A stretch of DNA of 8,869 bases from Ilumatobacteraceae bacterium (GCA_016650435.1 JAENVT010000120.1:1-8869); one strand, 5' to 3'; counted from the stretch's first letter, positions 1 through 7,557 are shown. The notes: a model not told the origin generated them from the letters alone. A program made the numbers and translations.

Positions 1-1
1 C

Positions 2-328
2 GGGACGACGACGCGGTTGGCGTCAGATTCGCAGTACTACGCGTTGGTCGCTCGCGATGGCGGATGTCGATGGCCTGGATGTGATCGACCGCCGGGATGG
101 TGCCAGGTCCATCACATCGACGAAGTGTTCCTCGAAGACGGACCCACCGATCTGAAGTTGATGGATCTGAACTGTTCAACACATCATGACTACGTCCATC
201 ACCGAGGCTGGAAATACATCGGCGACAGCGACGACCTGTGGCTGCGAAAACCCGACGGAACACTCATCCCCGCACCACCACGCGGACCCGCATTCACCCA
301 CCCACAACAACTCCAACTGGCCCACTGA
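2..328 (+). CDS. HNH endonuclease-like protein of the 13E12/DUF222 family, C-terminal part (5' end outside window)
   Basis: The frame is open from base 2 to a TGA at 326-328 and gives 108 residues, so the gene starts upstream of the window. An internal TTG at 17 is unlikely to be the real start, because the family motif continues left of it. The visible part is the zinc-binding HNH domain that ends actinobacterial 13E12-repeat proteins: ARDGGCRWPGCDRPP, then WCQVHHI, GPTDL, and C58-STHH with a following VHHRGW. Cysteines 22, 27 and 58 and the histidine pairs 37-38 and 61-62 of the fragment fit the zinc knuckle and the first and last HNH positions. In most relatives the segment reads TDLDNL. 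Here it reads TDLKLM, so the usual middle Asn appears to be replaced and catalytic activity is uncertain. These genes are numerous in actinomycetes and their biological role is poorly defined. The family is clear, the activity is not. Confidence 0.85.
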   Translation, partial: GTTTRLASDSQYYALVARDGGCRWPGCDRPPGWCQVHHIDEVFLEDGPTDLKLMDLNCSTHHDYVHHRGWKYIGDSDDLWLRKPDGTLIPAPPRGPAFTHPQQLQLAH

Positions 329-341
329 TGAGCGCCATGCT

Positions 342-362
342 GCTCGACCACGCGACTCGAGC
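342..362. terminator. short inverted repeat between convergent genes, possible terminator
   Basis: GCTCGA (342-347) and TCGAGC (357-362) form a perfect 6-bp stem with a 9-nt loop. The repeat lies within the 35-bp gap between the stop codons of the HNH gene and the aldo/keto reductase gene. There is no T-run on either strand. The placement suggests a weak bidirectional terminator, but a stem this short may occur by chance. Confidence 0.25.
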
Positions 363-363
363 C

Positions 364-1326
364 TCAGCTTGCGTCGAACGTCGGTCCCAGCGGGATCAGC
401 TGCTCGAGGTCGTCCATCACTGCCGAGAGATTCAACTCCGCGGCCAGCGCGTTCTCGTGCACATGACGACCGTCGCGACTGCCGGCGATGGCTGCGCTCA
501 CGCCGCGCTGGTGCAGCACCCAGGCGATCGCTACCTGTGCAACTGTCGCTTTGAGGCGCGCCGCGATCGGGCGGAGACCGTCGGCGACTGCGAAGCTGCG
601 CTCCACTCTGCCGGGTGCGAGCAGGCGTTTGTAGAACGCAGAGTCCACCCATGGGCCGGTCCAGAACGCGAGCACCTCATCCTGTGTCTTGCCGGCAAGG
701 ATGCCGCTGGCGACAGGCTCGTAGGCGACTACGCCGATCCCCAGATCGCGGCAACGCGCGAAGCCATCTCGCGCGTCGAGGTAGTCGATCAGCGACAGCC
801 CGTCCTGCACAACATTGACCGATCGCTGCTTGTGGCAGTGCTCGACATCGGCGAGTTTGTAGTTCGACAACCCGATTGCCCGCACCAACCCGCCGTCGAC
901 CAGTTCGCCCATCGCACCCCAAGTTTCGTCAAGCGGTACACCGGTGTCGTCGGGCCAATGCAAGAAGTAGACGTCGATCACATCACGTCCGAGCCGGCGC
1001 AGGCTCGCGCGGCACGCGTCATGGATTTGGTCGCGTCGAAAGCCCGAGCCGCCGCCGGTGACCAACGGCTTCGGCGCGGCTTTCGTAGCAACCATGACGT
1101 GCTCCGAGACCCGGCCGAGAGCAGCGCCGATCAGCGACTCGTTCTGCGTGTCGTTGTAGTTCTCGGAGGTGTCGATCCAGTTGATTCCGGCGTCCAGCGC
1201 TGTCTGGATCACGGTGACAGCGGTGTCGACATCCGGCGTCCGGCCATCCTCGGGACCGAGCTCGAATCCACCGAGACCGACGGCCGATACCGATACTCCG
1301 CTACGACCCAACGAGCGCACATTCAC
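364..1326 (-). CDS. aldo/keto reductase family oxidoreductase
   Basis: The product has 320 residues, the normal length for a (beta/alpha)8-barrel aldo/keto reductase using NAD(P)H to interconvert carbonyls and alcohols. The catalytic tetrad is visible: Asp52 and Tyr57 in IDTSENY, Lys82 in VATKAAPK, and His123 in FLHWPD. Later family marks are the GLSNY strand (152-156), VAYEPVASGIL (200-210), which resembles the PLASGIL loop of the family, and AGSRDGRHVHEN near 281-292, which would hold the cofactor's adenosine phosphate. The start is GTG with AGGAG 7 nt upstream; a second GTG two codons later is a minor alternative. This is the last gene of the four-gene operon, beginning 21 bp after the amidohydrolase gene. 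Its sequence resembles the sugar and general-stress type reductases, but the substrate cannot be read from it. The context suggests it reduces or oxidises a carbonyl product made by the operon's other enzymes (inference). Confidence 0.92.
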   Translation of the reverse strand: MNVRSLGRSGVSVSAVGLGGFELGPEDGRTPDVDTAVTVIQTALDAGINWIDTSENYNDTQNESLIGAALGRVSEHVMVATKAAPKPLVTGGGSGFRRDQIHDACRASLRRLGRDVIDVYFLHWPDDTGVPLDETWGAMGELVDGGLVRAIGLSNYKLADVEHCHKQRSVNVVQDGLSLIDYLDARDGFARCRDLGIGVVAYEPVASGILAGKTQDEVLAFWTGPWVDSAFYKRLLAPGRVERSFAVADGLRPIAARLKATVAQVAIAWVLHQRGVSAAIAGSRDGRHVHENALAAELNLSAVMDDLEQLIPLGPTFDAS

Positions 1327-1347
1327 CGATCGACTCCTCTTCGAATC

Positions 1348-2904
1348 TCAGCCGCCGGCCGTGAGCCAACGGATGACGTTGCGAGTCACTTGTTGCACCA
1401 ATGGGTCGATGTCGAGACCGTAGCTCCAGTCGGTGCAACCGCCGTTGAACACCCTCCCCTTGCCCTTCGTGAACGTCCCGATGACGGCGTGGTTGTGGGC
1501 GATGCGGGCGATGTTCTCGGGCGACGCGGATCCGAAGAGGCCGGCGGCCACGCCCTCGAGATCGCCGGGAGGCTCGGGGTCGGCCCACAGCGCCAGCGGC
1601 GCCTCGCAGTACGTTTCCGTGATCGAGATCAGGCGAGCCGGGGCAGTGGCGAGCACCTCGAGACTGGCTGGGGTGCCATCCGCGTACGTCGGTACCGGAT
1701 CGCCGTTCAGCATCGTCAGTTCGCAGCCATCGACCTCGTACCCGACGATCTTGGCCGGCATGCCCAGCTGGTCCCCGTACCGCAGGTTGGTGCCCTCGAA
1801 CACCGGGTGATCGGGGCGATGGATGCTGTATCCACCCGAGCTGCGCGGCGTCGCCTTGCCGACCCGTGCATAGCCGCCGCGGGTGAAGCTGAGACCGGTC
1901 GTCTGTGCCTCCGGCCGACCGATCGAGGGCAGCGACCACATCGACGTCAACGACTTGTGATCTTCAGTGCCATGCACCGGATCGCGCGACTGTGCGTCGC
2001 CCTTGTAACAAACCATCGTGCGACCATCGTCCTCGTAGCGGACCTGCCAGAAGCAGGTGTTGCCCGAGAAGATTGCCCACGACCCACCGGCCTCGACGAA
2101 CGCGTCGGCACGATCGCGCATGCCCGCCGACCAGTACTCGTCGTGACCGACGCTCAGCATCAATCTCTGGCCGTTCAGTACCTCCGGGTGGAACTCGAGA
2201 TCGGAGTTCACGGCGAAGTCCAGCGTCATGCCCTCGCCCTCGGCCCATCGCACGAAGCGACGTTCCCAGGTGTGCCACCCACCGGATGCGCACCACAGCG
2301 GGTAGTCGAACTCTGCGAGATACTCCTGCAGTTGCACGTGCTCTTCGTCGGCCTCGTCGGTCTGGCTCAGGACTCGCCCGTCGTAAGGCACCTCATGCGG
2401 CGACGCCAGTCGGCGCAAGTACCCACGCTCCAATGGGCGGTCGAACGACAGTTTCGTCGCGCCGCTGTACATGCACTTACCGCCCCACTGGTTGTACGCG
2501 TTGTAGGTGTTGGTGGCCAACACGAGAATCGCGTCGGCCGAGGTCGTCGCGGTCGGCCGCACCACGAAGAACGCCTCGGACGTCGCCGCCTCGCCGTCCT
2601 CGCCTTCGGCGTGCAAACTCACCTCGTAGAAGCCCGACGCCCATCCTGGGTCGACATCGATCGTGAAGGCGACCGGCCAACCGCAACCCGTCGCGTAAGC
2701 GTCGTCGGGGTACGGGTGCTCGCCGACGACGATCCCCTCGCCCCGCCACACCTCGACTCGGTCGCGACCCACCCTGGCCACCGATGCGGCGACGCTCGGC
2801 GCTCGGCTGCTGCAGCGCATTTCGACGACGTCGCCGGCCCGATAGCTCTGCCGGTCGGCATAGCCCTCGACCGCGGGCCACCTGGTGTAGATCTTCCTCG
2901 TCAC
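1348..2904 (-). CDS. N,N-dimethylformamidase large (beta) subunit-like amidohydrolase
   Basis: The 518-residue protein resembles the core and C-terminal part of the large subunit of bacterial N,N-dimethylformamidase, which hydrolyses an amide using a mononuclear iron held by two tyrosines and a glutamate. Residues 14-115 look like the beta-sandwich that precedes the catalytic part. Key segments are TYNAYNQWGG (133-142), VPYDGR (172-177), SVGHDEYWS (251-259) and FSGNTCFW (279-286). From memory, the Paracoccus enzyme's ligands are Tyr399, Tyr440 and Glu521. Tyr134, Tyr174 and Glu256 here keep almost the same spacing, and His254 and Asn282 also fit pocket positions. The protein is about 250 residues shorter than the Paracoccus subunit (about 760), and no small-subunit gene is visible beside it. 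No signal peptide is seen, so it is probably cytoplasmic. The GTG start overlaps the repressor's TGA stop as GTGA, with AGAAGG upstream, so the two are translationally coupled. The family is well supported; the substrate is unknown and need not be dimethylformamide. Confidence 0.85.
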   Translation of the reverse strand: MTRKIYTRWPAVEGYADRQSYRAGDVVEMRCSSRAPSVAASVARVGRDRVEVWRGEGIVVGEHPYPDDAYATGCGWPVAFTIDVDPGWASGFYEVSLHAEGEDGEAATSEAFFVVRPTATTSADAILVLATNTYNAYNQWGGKCMYSGATKLSFDRPLERGYLRRLASPHEVPYDGRVLSQTDEADEEHVQLQEYLAEFDYPLWCASGGWHTWERRFVRWAEGEGMTLDFAVNSDLEFHPEVLNGQRLMLSVGHDEYWSAGMRDRADAFVEAGGSWAIFSGNTCFWQVRYEDDGRTMVCYKGDAQSRDPVHGTEDHKSLTSMWSLPSIGRPEAQTTGLSFTRGGYARVGKATPRSSGGYSIHRPDHPVFEGTNLRYGDQLGMPAKIVGYEVDGCELTMLNGDPVPTYADGTPASLEVLATAPARLISITETYCEAPLALWADPEPPGDLEGVAAGLFGSASPENIARIAHNHAVIGTFTKGKGRVFNGGCTDWSYGLDIDPLVQQVTRNVIRWLTAGG

Positions 2905-3953
2905 TGCGTGCCCTTCTTATGAGTCTTGCCAGCCTGTTTGGCGAGGCCGGGTGTTGTCTCGCGAACGACCAGCGTGACGGGCATCAGTTGCGAGACCGGT
3001 AGCTTCCCCCGCTCGATGGTCGTCAGCAGATAGTCGGCGCTGGTCCGGCCCAGCTCGTCGGAGCGTTGAGAGACCGACGTGAGCCGAGGGTTGGAGATGC
3101 GGGCGAACGGGATGTCGTCGAACCCGACGACGCCGACGTCGTCTGGGACCTTGACGCCAGCAGCTCGCAGTTCATCCATCAGGAGGAGCGCGGTCGAGTC
3201 GTCGTAGCACACGACGACATCCGCTCGACCGTTTCGGATCTGGGCGGCGATGGCTCGGAGACCGTCCGCATCTACATCGTCGGCAAGATGCACGACCGGC
3301 GCGGGGCGGCCCCTTTCGGCAAGTGCGGAGACGAGCGCATCGCGGCGGTTGATCTGGTTGGCACCCGACGAGCCGCTCACGTAGGCCACCGTTCGGTAGC
3401 CACGCTTGATCAAGTGGTCGACCACCTGCTTCATCCCATCCTGATCGTCCGGTCGCAGACAGCCACGTGGGAGATCCAGATCCGTGCCGCTGGACGGCAC
3501 GTGGTCGGAGCCGATGAACAGCACAGGGCTCGGCGACAAGAGCCGCTTCGCCTCGGTCTGCGGCAACCTGCTGCCCATCACGGCAACCGCGGCCACGCGG
3601 TGGGCGGCGAACTCGCGCAGCGCCCGGCGTTCAGTGTCGACATCGCGCAGTCCATTCGACAAGATCACCGAGTAACCCCGCTCGGCCGCCCGTTGCTGAA
3701 AGCCGGCGACCACCTGGCCGTGGATGGGGTCGGTGACGTCGGGCGTCATCAGACCGAAGGTTGCGCTGGACTGCAGCACCAGGCTCCTGGCCGCCACGTT
3801 CGGGACGTACTTCAGGTCGCTCGCTATCTGGCGGACACGCACCTGCGTGGCCTCGCTGATCTGCGTATCACCGCTCAGCGCGCGGCTGACGGTGGCGACG
3901 GAGACCGAAGCCCGCTGGGCGACGTCGACGAGTGTCACCCGCCGAGGGCTCAC
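2901..3953 (-). CDS. LacI-family transcriptional repressor
   Basis: The 350-residue protein has the standard LacI/GalR layout. An N-terminal helix-turn-helix (TLVDVAQRASVSVATVSRAL, residues 7-26) is followed by the hinge helix (PNVAARSLVL, 51-60), whose Leu normally wedges into a central CpG of the operator. A periplasmic-binding-protein-like effector and dimerisation domain covers about 64-335, including DPIHGQVVAGF, VVCYDD and the typical VVGFDDIPFA (275-284). A basic tail, GKTHKKGTQ, ends the protein. Recognition-helix residues V19, A20 and R24 are those expected to contact DNA. The start is GTG; another GTG at codon 6 is possible, and neither has a strong Shine-Dalgarno sequence. The gene sits second in the operon, 27 bp after the aminotransferase gene and overlapping the amidohydrolase gene by 4 bp. 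It most likely represses its own operon through the palindrome at 5230-5245 and is released by a small effector, probably the pathway substrate (inference). Confidence 0.95.
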   Translation of the reverse strand: MSPRRVTLVDVAQRASVSVATVSRALSGDTQISEATQVRVRQIASDLKYVPNVAARSLVLQSSATFGLMTPDVTDPIHGQVVAGFQQRAAERGYSVILSNGLRDVDTERRALREFAAHRVAAVAVMGSRLPQTEAKRLLSPSPVLFIGSDHVPSSGTDLDLPRGCLRPDDQDGMKQVVDHLIKRGYRTVAYVSGSSGANQINRRDALVSALAERGRPAPVVHLADDVDADGLRAIAAQIRNGRADVVVCYDDSTALLLMDELRAAGVKVPDDVGVVGFDDIPFARISNPRLTSVSQRSDELGRTSADYLLTTIERGKLPVSQLMPVTLVVRETTPGLAKQAGKTHKKGTQ

Positions 3954-3980
3954 ACTGGCCCCGGTATTTCACGACACGGG

Positions 3981-5198
3981 TCAACACACATGACGTTCGA
4001 CGGCCGCTTTGAAGCGATCGGCGACGTGCTCGATATCGGCAGGGCCGGAGCGGATGTTGATGCCGAACGCCGATCCGATCCCGGCATCGACAACGCCGAT
4101 GCCGATGGTGATCGAGCGGGCCAGCAAGGCATCGGTCGCAGGAAGGAGGCCAGGGTCCGCAACATAGTCGGCGACGGAGCTGGCGAATCCCGACACGATG
4201 CGCCGGCTGCGCAGATGCTCCATGTTGCTGTACACATGCCAACCCGAGTTGGAGAGCGTCTTGGTGCCGAGGTCACCGGCAACCGCTGCCGCGGCCGCAG
4301 CGGTCGGCAGGGTCACGACGAGGTGGGTGGCTATATCGCCAGCAGAATCGACGAGCCGCCGGAAACATACGCCGGGAATCGTCTCGATGGCGGCGCGCAG
4401 TGCGGCCTTGTTGGCGCGCATCGTCGAGAGAATCCTGTCGAGCCTGCTGAGTTGCACATTGAGCACAGCGGCGGAGAGTTCGATCATCCGCAGGTTGAGC
4501 CCGAGGAACGGCCGCTGGCCAACCTCGACGCCACGGCGCAGCGGCAGGTGACCCTGGTCGTGGAGCGCGAAGCAGCGTTCGTACAAGTCGTCGGTATCGG
4601 TGACGAGCATTCCACCATCGCCGCACGTGATGGTTTTGTAGATGTTGAAGCTGAACGCCCCGCCGACTCCGATCGAACCGAGCTTGCGCCCGTGATAGCT
4701 CCCGCCGAATCCTTGGCAGGCATCTTCGATCAGCATGAGGCCGTGGCGTTGGGCGATGTCGCTGAGCGCATCGAGATCGCATGCTGCACCAAGCATGTGG
4801 ACGGCGAGTATCGCCTTTGTCTTGTCGGTGATCCGTGCCTCGACGTCGCGCGGATCGAGGTTGAACGTCTCGTCGATTTCGGCAAGCACCGGCTTTGCCC
4901 CGGCATAGACGATCGACGACATCGACGCCACAAACGTGAACCCGGGCACGATGACCTCGTCGCCGGGGCCGATACCCAGTGCCGACATCAGGATCCACAG
5001 CGCACTGGTGCCAGAGTTGACCCCCACCGCATGCTGAACGCCCACCAGCGCGGCGACGCTCTGCTCGAGCGTCAACACCTCCGCGCCGAAGGCGGGATCG
5101 TCGTCAGGCCCGTATCGACCGAGGTAGCCGCTGCGCAGCACTCGGGTCACGGCTTCAACTTCCGCCTCGTCAATCAGATCGTTTCCTGGGCCCGGCAT
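3981..5198 (-). CDS. DegT/DnrJ/EryC1/StrS-family PLP-dependent aminotransferase
   Basis: The 405-residue protein is a fold-type I PLP aminotransferase of the sugar-aminotransferase superfamily, which usually moves an amino group onto a keto sugar or cyclitol. Visible marks are SGYLGRYG (23-30), NSGTSAL (61-67) for the PLP phosphate, PGFTFVAS (85-92), IEDACQGFGGSYHG (157-170) with Asp159 facing the pyridine nitrogen, and AFSFNIYKTITCGDGG (181-196) with Lys188 as the Schiff-base lysine. The C-terminal part contains GWHVYSNMEHLRSRR and IGIGVVDAGIGSAFGINI. The frame stays open upstream to a TTG at 5258, but that start would place the operator and -10 box inside the gene. The ATG at 5196-5198 has AAGGAGG 4 nt upstream and begins MPGPGNDLIDEAEVEAV, as family members do. 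It is the first gene of the operon. In this setting it could make an amino sugar or, run in reverse, deaminate one. The class is certain, the substrate unknown. Confidence 0.93.
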   Translation of the reverse strand: MPGPGNDLIDEAEVEAVTRVLRSGYLGRYGPDDDPAFGAEVLTLEQSVAALVGVQHAVGVNSGTSALWILMSALGIGPGDEVIVPGFTFVASMSSIVYAGAKPVLAEIDETFNLDPRDVEARITDKTKAILAVHMLGAACDLDALSDIAQRHGLMLIEDACQGFGGSYHGRKLGSIGVGGAFSFNIYKTITCGDGGMLVTDTDDLYERCFALHDQGHLPLRRGVEVGQRPFLGLNLRMIELSAAVLNVQLSRLDRILSTMRANKAALRAAIETIPGVCFRRLVDSAGDIATHLVVTLPTAAAAAAVAGDLGTKTLSNSGWHVYSNMEHLRSRRIVSGFASSVADYVADPGLLPATDALLARSITIGIGVVDAGIGSAFGINIRSGPADIEHVADRFKAAVERHVC

Positions 5199-5202
5199 GG
5201 GT

Positions 5203-5209
5203 CCTCCTT
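5203..5209 (-). promoter_or_regulatory. strong ribosome binding site that fixes the aminotransferase start
   Basis: Read on the - strand this is AAGGAGG, a near-complete anti-Shine-Dalgarno match, 4 nt before the ATG at 5198. It decides between that ATG and an upstream in-frame TTG at 5258, whose coding sequence would run through the promoter and operator. Confidence 0.85.
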
Positions 5210-5223
5210 CGTTAGACCGGATG

Positions 5224-5229
5224 ACTATA
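5224..5229 (-). promoter_or_regulatory. predicted -10 box of the four-gene operon promoter
   Basis: The - strand reads TATAGT, one mismatch from TATAAT, immediately downstream of the palindromic operator. Transcription would start near 5217, giving a leader of about 18-20 nt that contains the AAGGAGG site. No good -35 box is seen at 16-18 bp; TTCTGA at a 15-bp spacing is the nearest. The promoter may be weak or activator-dependent. The operator fills the -10/-35 spacer, so a bound repressor would block RNA polymerase directly. Confidence 0.5.
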
Positions 5230-5245
5230 ACGCAAACGTTTGCGT
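5230..5245. promoter_or_regulatory. LacI-family operator: perfect 16-bp palindrome
   Basis: The sequence ACGCAAACGTTTGCGT is a perfect palindrome with a central CpG. That is the typical form of LacI/GalR-family operators, where two helix-turn-helix domains read the half sites and hinge-helix leucines open the CpG step. It matches the E. coli PurR operator consensus as I know it (ANGCAANCGNTTNCNT). The only LacI-family gene in view is the second gene of the operon it precedes, so autorepression is the obvious reading. It lies 32 bp upstream of the aminotransferase ATG and 60 bp upstream of the divergent MazG-like gene, so it could affect both. I saw no second copy in the window. The palindrome is directly seen; the identity of its binding protein is inferred. 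Confidence 0.85.
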
Positions 5246-5304
5246 CAGAAGTATTCAAATCGTCGCGAGAACACGCATCTGGCCCACCGCTAGCGTTCGC
5301 GGGA

Positions 5305-5586
5305 ATGGACCTCGACGCGTTTCAACTCCTGATCGACGCGACGTTTGGCGAACGAGACCGCGCCAGAGGAGTACCAAGCTCGGTTGCCTGGCTTGCCGAG
5401 GAGGTCGGTGAGCTCGCTCAAGCGGTGCGCAAGGGCTCGCACGATCAGCAACTCCACGAGTTCGCCGACGTGCTGGCCTGGCTCGCATCGCTTGCAAATC
5501 AGCTCGACGTGAACCTCAGCGAAGCAGCTCACCGCTACGCCAATGGCTGCCCCCGCTGCCAGTCTGTCCCCTGCGTATGCCCCTAG
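5305..5586 (+). CDS. MazG-like nucleotide pyrophosphohydrolase with C-terminal cysteine cluster
   Basis: The 93-residue all-alpha protein carries the MazG/dUTPase-superfamily metal site: Glu32, Glu33 and Glu36 in AEEVGELAQAV, and Glu52 and Asp55 in HEFADVLAWL, spaced as in the EExxE...ExxD signature. Such enzymes hydrolyse nucleoside triphosphates to monophosphate and pyrophosphate, often to clear non-canonical or surplus nucleotides, and act as dimers or tetramers. The tail NGCPRCQSVPCVCP places Cys82, Cys85, Cys90 and Cys92 as a likely small zinc knuckle. I recall this tail from other short MazG-like proteins. The ATG at 5305 was chosen because the domain starts right after it (MDLDAFQLLIDATFGERD); longer in-frame starts reach into the operator region. 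The ribosome site is weak (only GGGA). It is transcribed away from the aminotransferase operon and converges on asd. Its physiological nucleotide cannot be told from sequence. Confidence 0.85.
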   Translation: MDLDAFQLLIDATFGERDRARGVPSSVAWLAEEVGELAQAVRKGSHDQQLHEFADVLAWLASLANQLDVNLSEAAHRYANGCPRCQSVPCVCP

Positions 5587-5590
5587 TCCT

Positions 5591-5633
5591 GTGGAGTGTT
5601 TGGCGCGCACCTGGGTGCCTCACAACACTCCAC
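5591..5633. terminator. inverted repeat between convergent genes, probable bidirectional terminator
   Basis: GTGGAGTGTT (5591-5600) and AACACTCCAC (5624-5633) form a perfect 10-bp stem. Inside the 23-nt loop region GCAC (5607-5610) and GTGC (5615-5618) form a second, inner stem. The element lies between the stop codon of the MazG-like gene (5586) and the stop codon of asd (5640). No long U-tract follows on either strand, which is common for high-GC actinobacterial terminators. The repeat is directly seen; its function is inferred from position. Confidence 0.6.
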
Positions 5634-5639
5634 TCGGGT

Positions 5640-6683
<1,044 letters not shown>

Positions 6684-6725
6684 TCACGGGCGTCGGCGAA
6701 TTACTTTCCACCCCTGGATGCCGCC

Positions 6726-7547
6726 CTACAGCACCTTGGCGACGAGCCACCAGTGACTGGGGTGAACGCCTTCGAACGATTGGTCGGCGGTGCCGGGAAT
6801 CGCAAAGCTGCGACGCTTGGGAGATCGCACGATCTGCACGTCGCTGACCTTCGAACCAACCACCGCCATGACCTCCGTCGGCGACAGCCGGTTCGCTTGC
6901 CAGCCGAGGCGGGCGACGGAACGTCGTTTCGATAAGGCCGGGCCCAACTTCGGCACTCGCCACAGGGCACGCACAATCTTGCCGGCCGGCCACAACAGGG
7001 TGTCACTCGACGTCCACGTGCGGAAGTTCAACACGACGTGTCCCCCGGCGCGAACGACGCGCACGGCTTCCTCGCTCAACGCCAACGCGTCGTCGTGGTG
7101 GCAGTGCTGGAAGGTGATGTAGCTGAAGGCCATGTCGGCGGTGTTGTCGGGCAAGGCGATGGTTCGACCGTCCGCGACCGGGCTCGTCTGCAGTCGTTGG
7201 GGTTGACCGAACTGGGCCACGGTCTCACGGCACCGCTCGAGGAACGCGGCGTCGAGATCGCAAGCGACTACACGGGCGAACAACCGCGTGAAGCTGGCCG
7301 TCATCCGGCCGATTCCTGAACCGATCTCGACCAATGTCTCGGACGCAAGTGGATCATCGCCCAATCCGAACGCGGTCAGATACGCCAGTGTCTCGTTGTT
7401 GCCGCTCTCTACAAACTCGGCCAGGCTCAGATCGCTGCCGGTGACGTTGTTGAACACCCAACCGGTCTCACGCACCACCTCGTCGGCGGAACGCTTCCCC
7501 TCGCTCGCGGTGCCCGCGGCCTTCCACGGCACGTGATTGCGTCGCAT
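6726..7547 (-). CDS. class I SAM-dependent methyltransferase, substrate unknown
   Basis: The 273-residue protein has a Rossmann-type SAM-binding core. Motif I is VEIGSGIG (73-80), an acidic residue at the end of strand 2 is Asp97 in VACDLD, and a motif near ALPDNTADMAFSYITFQHC (131-149) marks strand 4. RVVRAGGHVVLNFRTW (163-178) gives strand 5 in the style of the Methyltransf_11/25 families. The C-terminal third is basic (KRRSVARLGW, SPKRRSF) and ends SHWWLVAKVL. No membrane segment or signal peptide is seen. The gene starts 10 bp after the lysC stop and is followed by asd, so it is almost certainly in the same transcript. Its ribosome site is weak. Nothing in the lysine pathway is known to need this methylation. 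The substrate could be a small molecule, a lipid or a protein; I do not recognise a specific family. Confidence 0.85.
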   Translation of the reverse strand: MRRNHVPWKAAGTASEGKRSADEVVRETGWVFNNVTGSDLSLAEFVESGNNETLAYLTAFGLGDDPLASETLVEIGSGIGRMTASFTRLFARVVACDLDAAFLERCRETVAQFGQPQRLQTSPVADGRTIALPDNTADMAFSYITFQHCHHDDALALSEEAVRVVRAGGHVVLNFRTWTSSDTLLWPAGKIVRALWRVPKLGPALSKRRSVARLGWQANRLSPTEVMAVVGSKVSDVQIVRSPKRRSFAIPGTADQSFEGVHPSHWWLVAKVL

Positions 7548-7557
7548 CGCGCGTTGG

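Noticed and set aside
238..2922. An 894-codon open frame on the + strand
   Set aside because: It lies antisense to the aldo/keto reductase and amidohydrolase genes, both of which have clear family motifs. Its translation is rich in Arg, His and Val with no recognisable domain, the usual shadow of high-GC codon bias.
2901..3980. The repressor gene as a purR orthologue, because of the PurR-like operator
   Set aside because: The recognition-helix residues differ from PurR and no purine genes are nearby. The operator similarity may only reflect a common LacI-family half site.
5199..5258. A 20-residue N-terminal extension of the aminotransferase from a TTG at 5258
   Set aside because: It would place the palindromic operator and the -10 box inside the coding sequence. 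It lacks a ribosome site, while the ATG at 5198 has AAGGAGG.
5197..5304. A 36-residue N-terminal extension of the MazG-like protein
   Set aside because: It overlaps the operator and the aminotransferase ribosome site, adds no conserved sequence, and the MazG fold begins right after the ATG at 5305.
3066..5411. A 781-codon open frame on the + strand
   Set aside because: It is antisense to the repressor and aminotransferase genes and runs through the operator into the MazG-like gene in another frame. No motif is present, so it is a GC-bias shadow.
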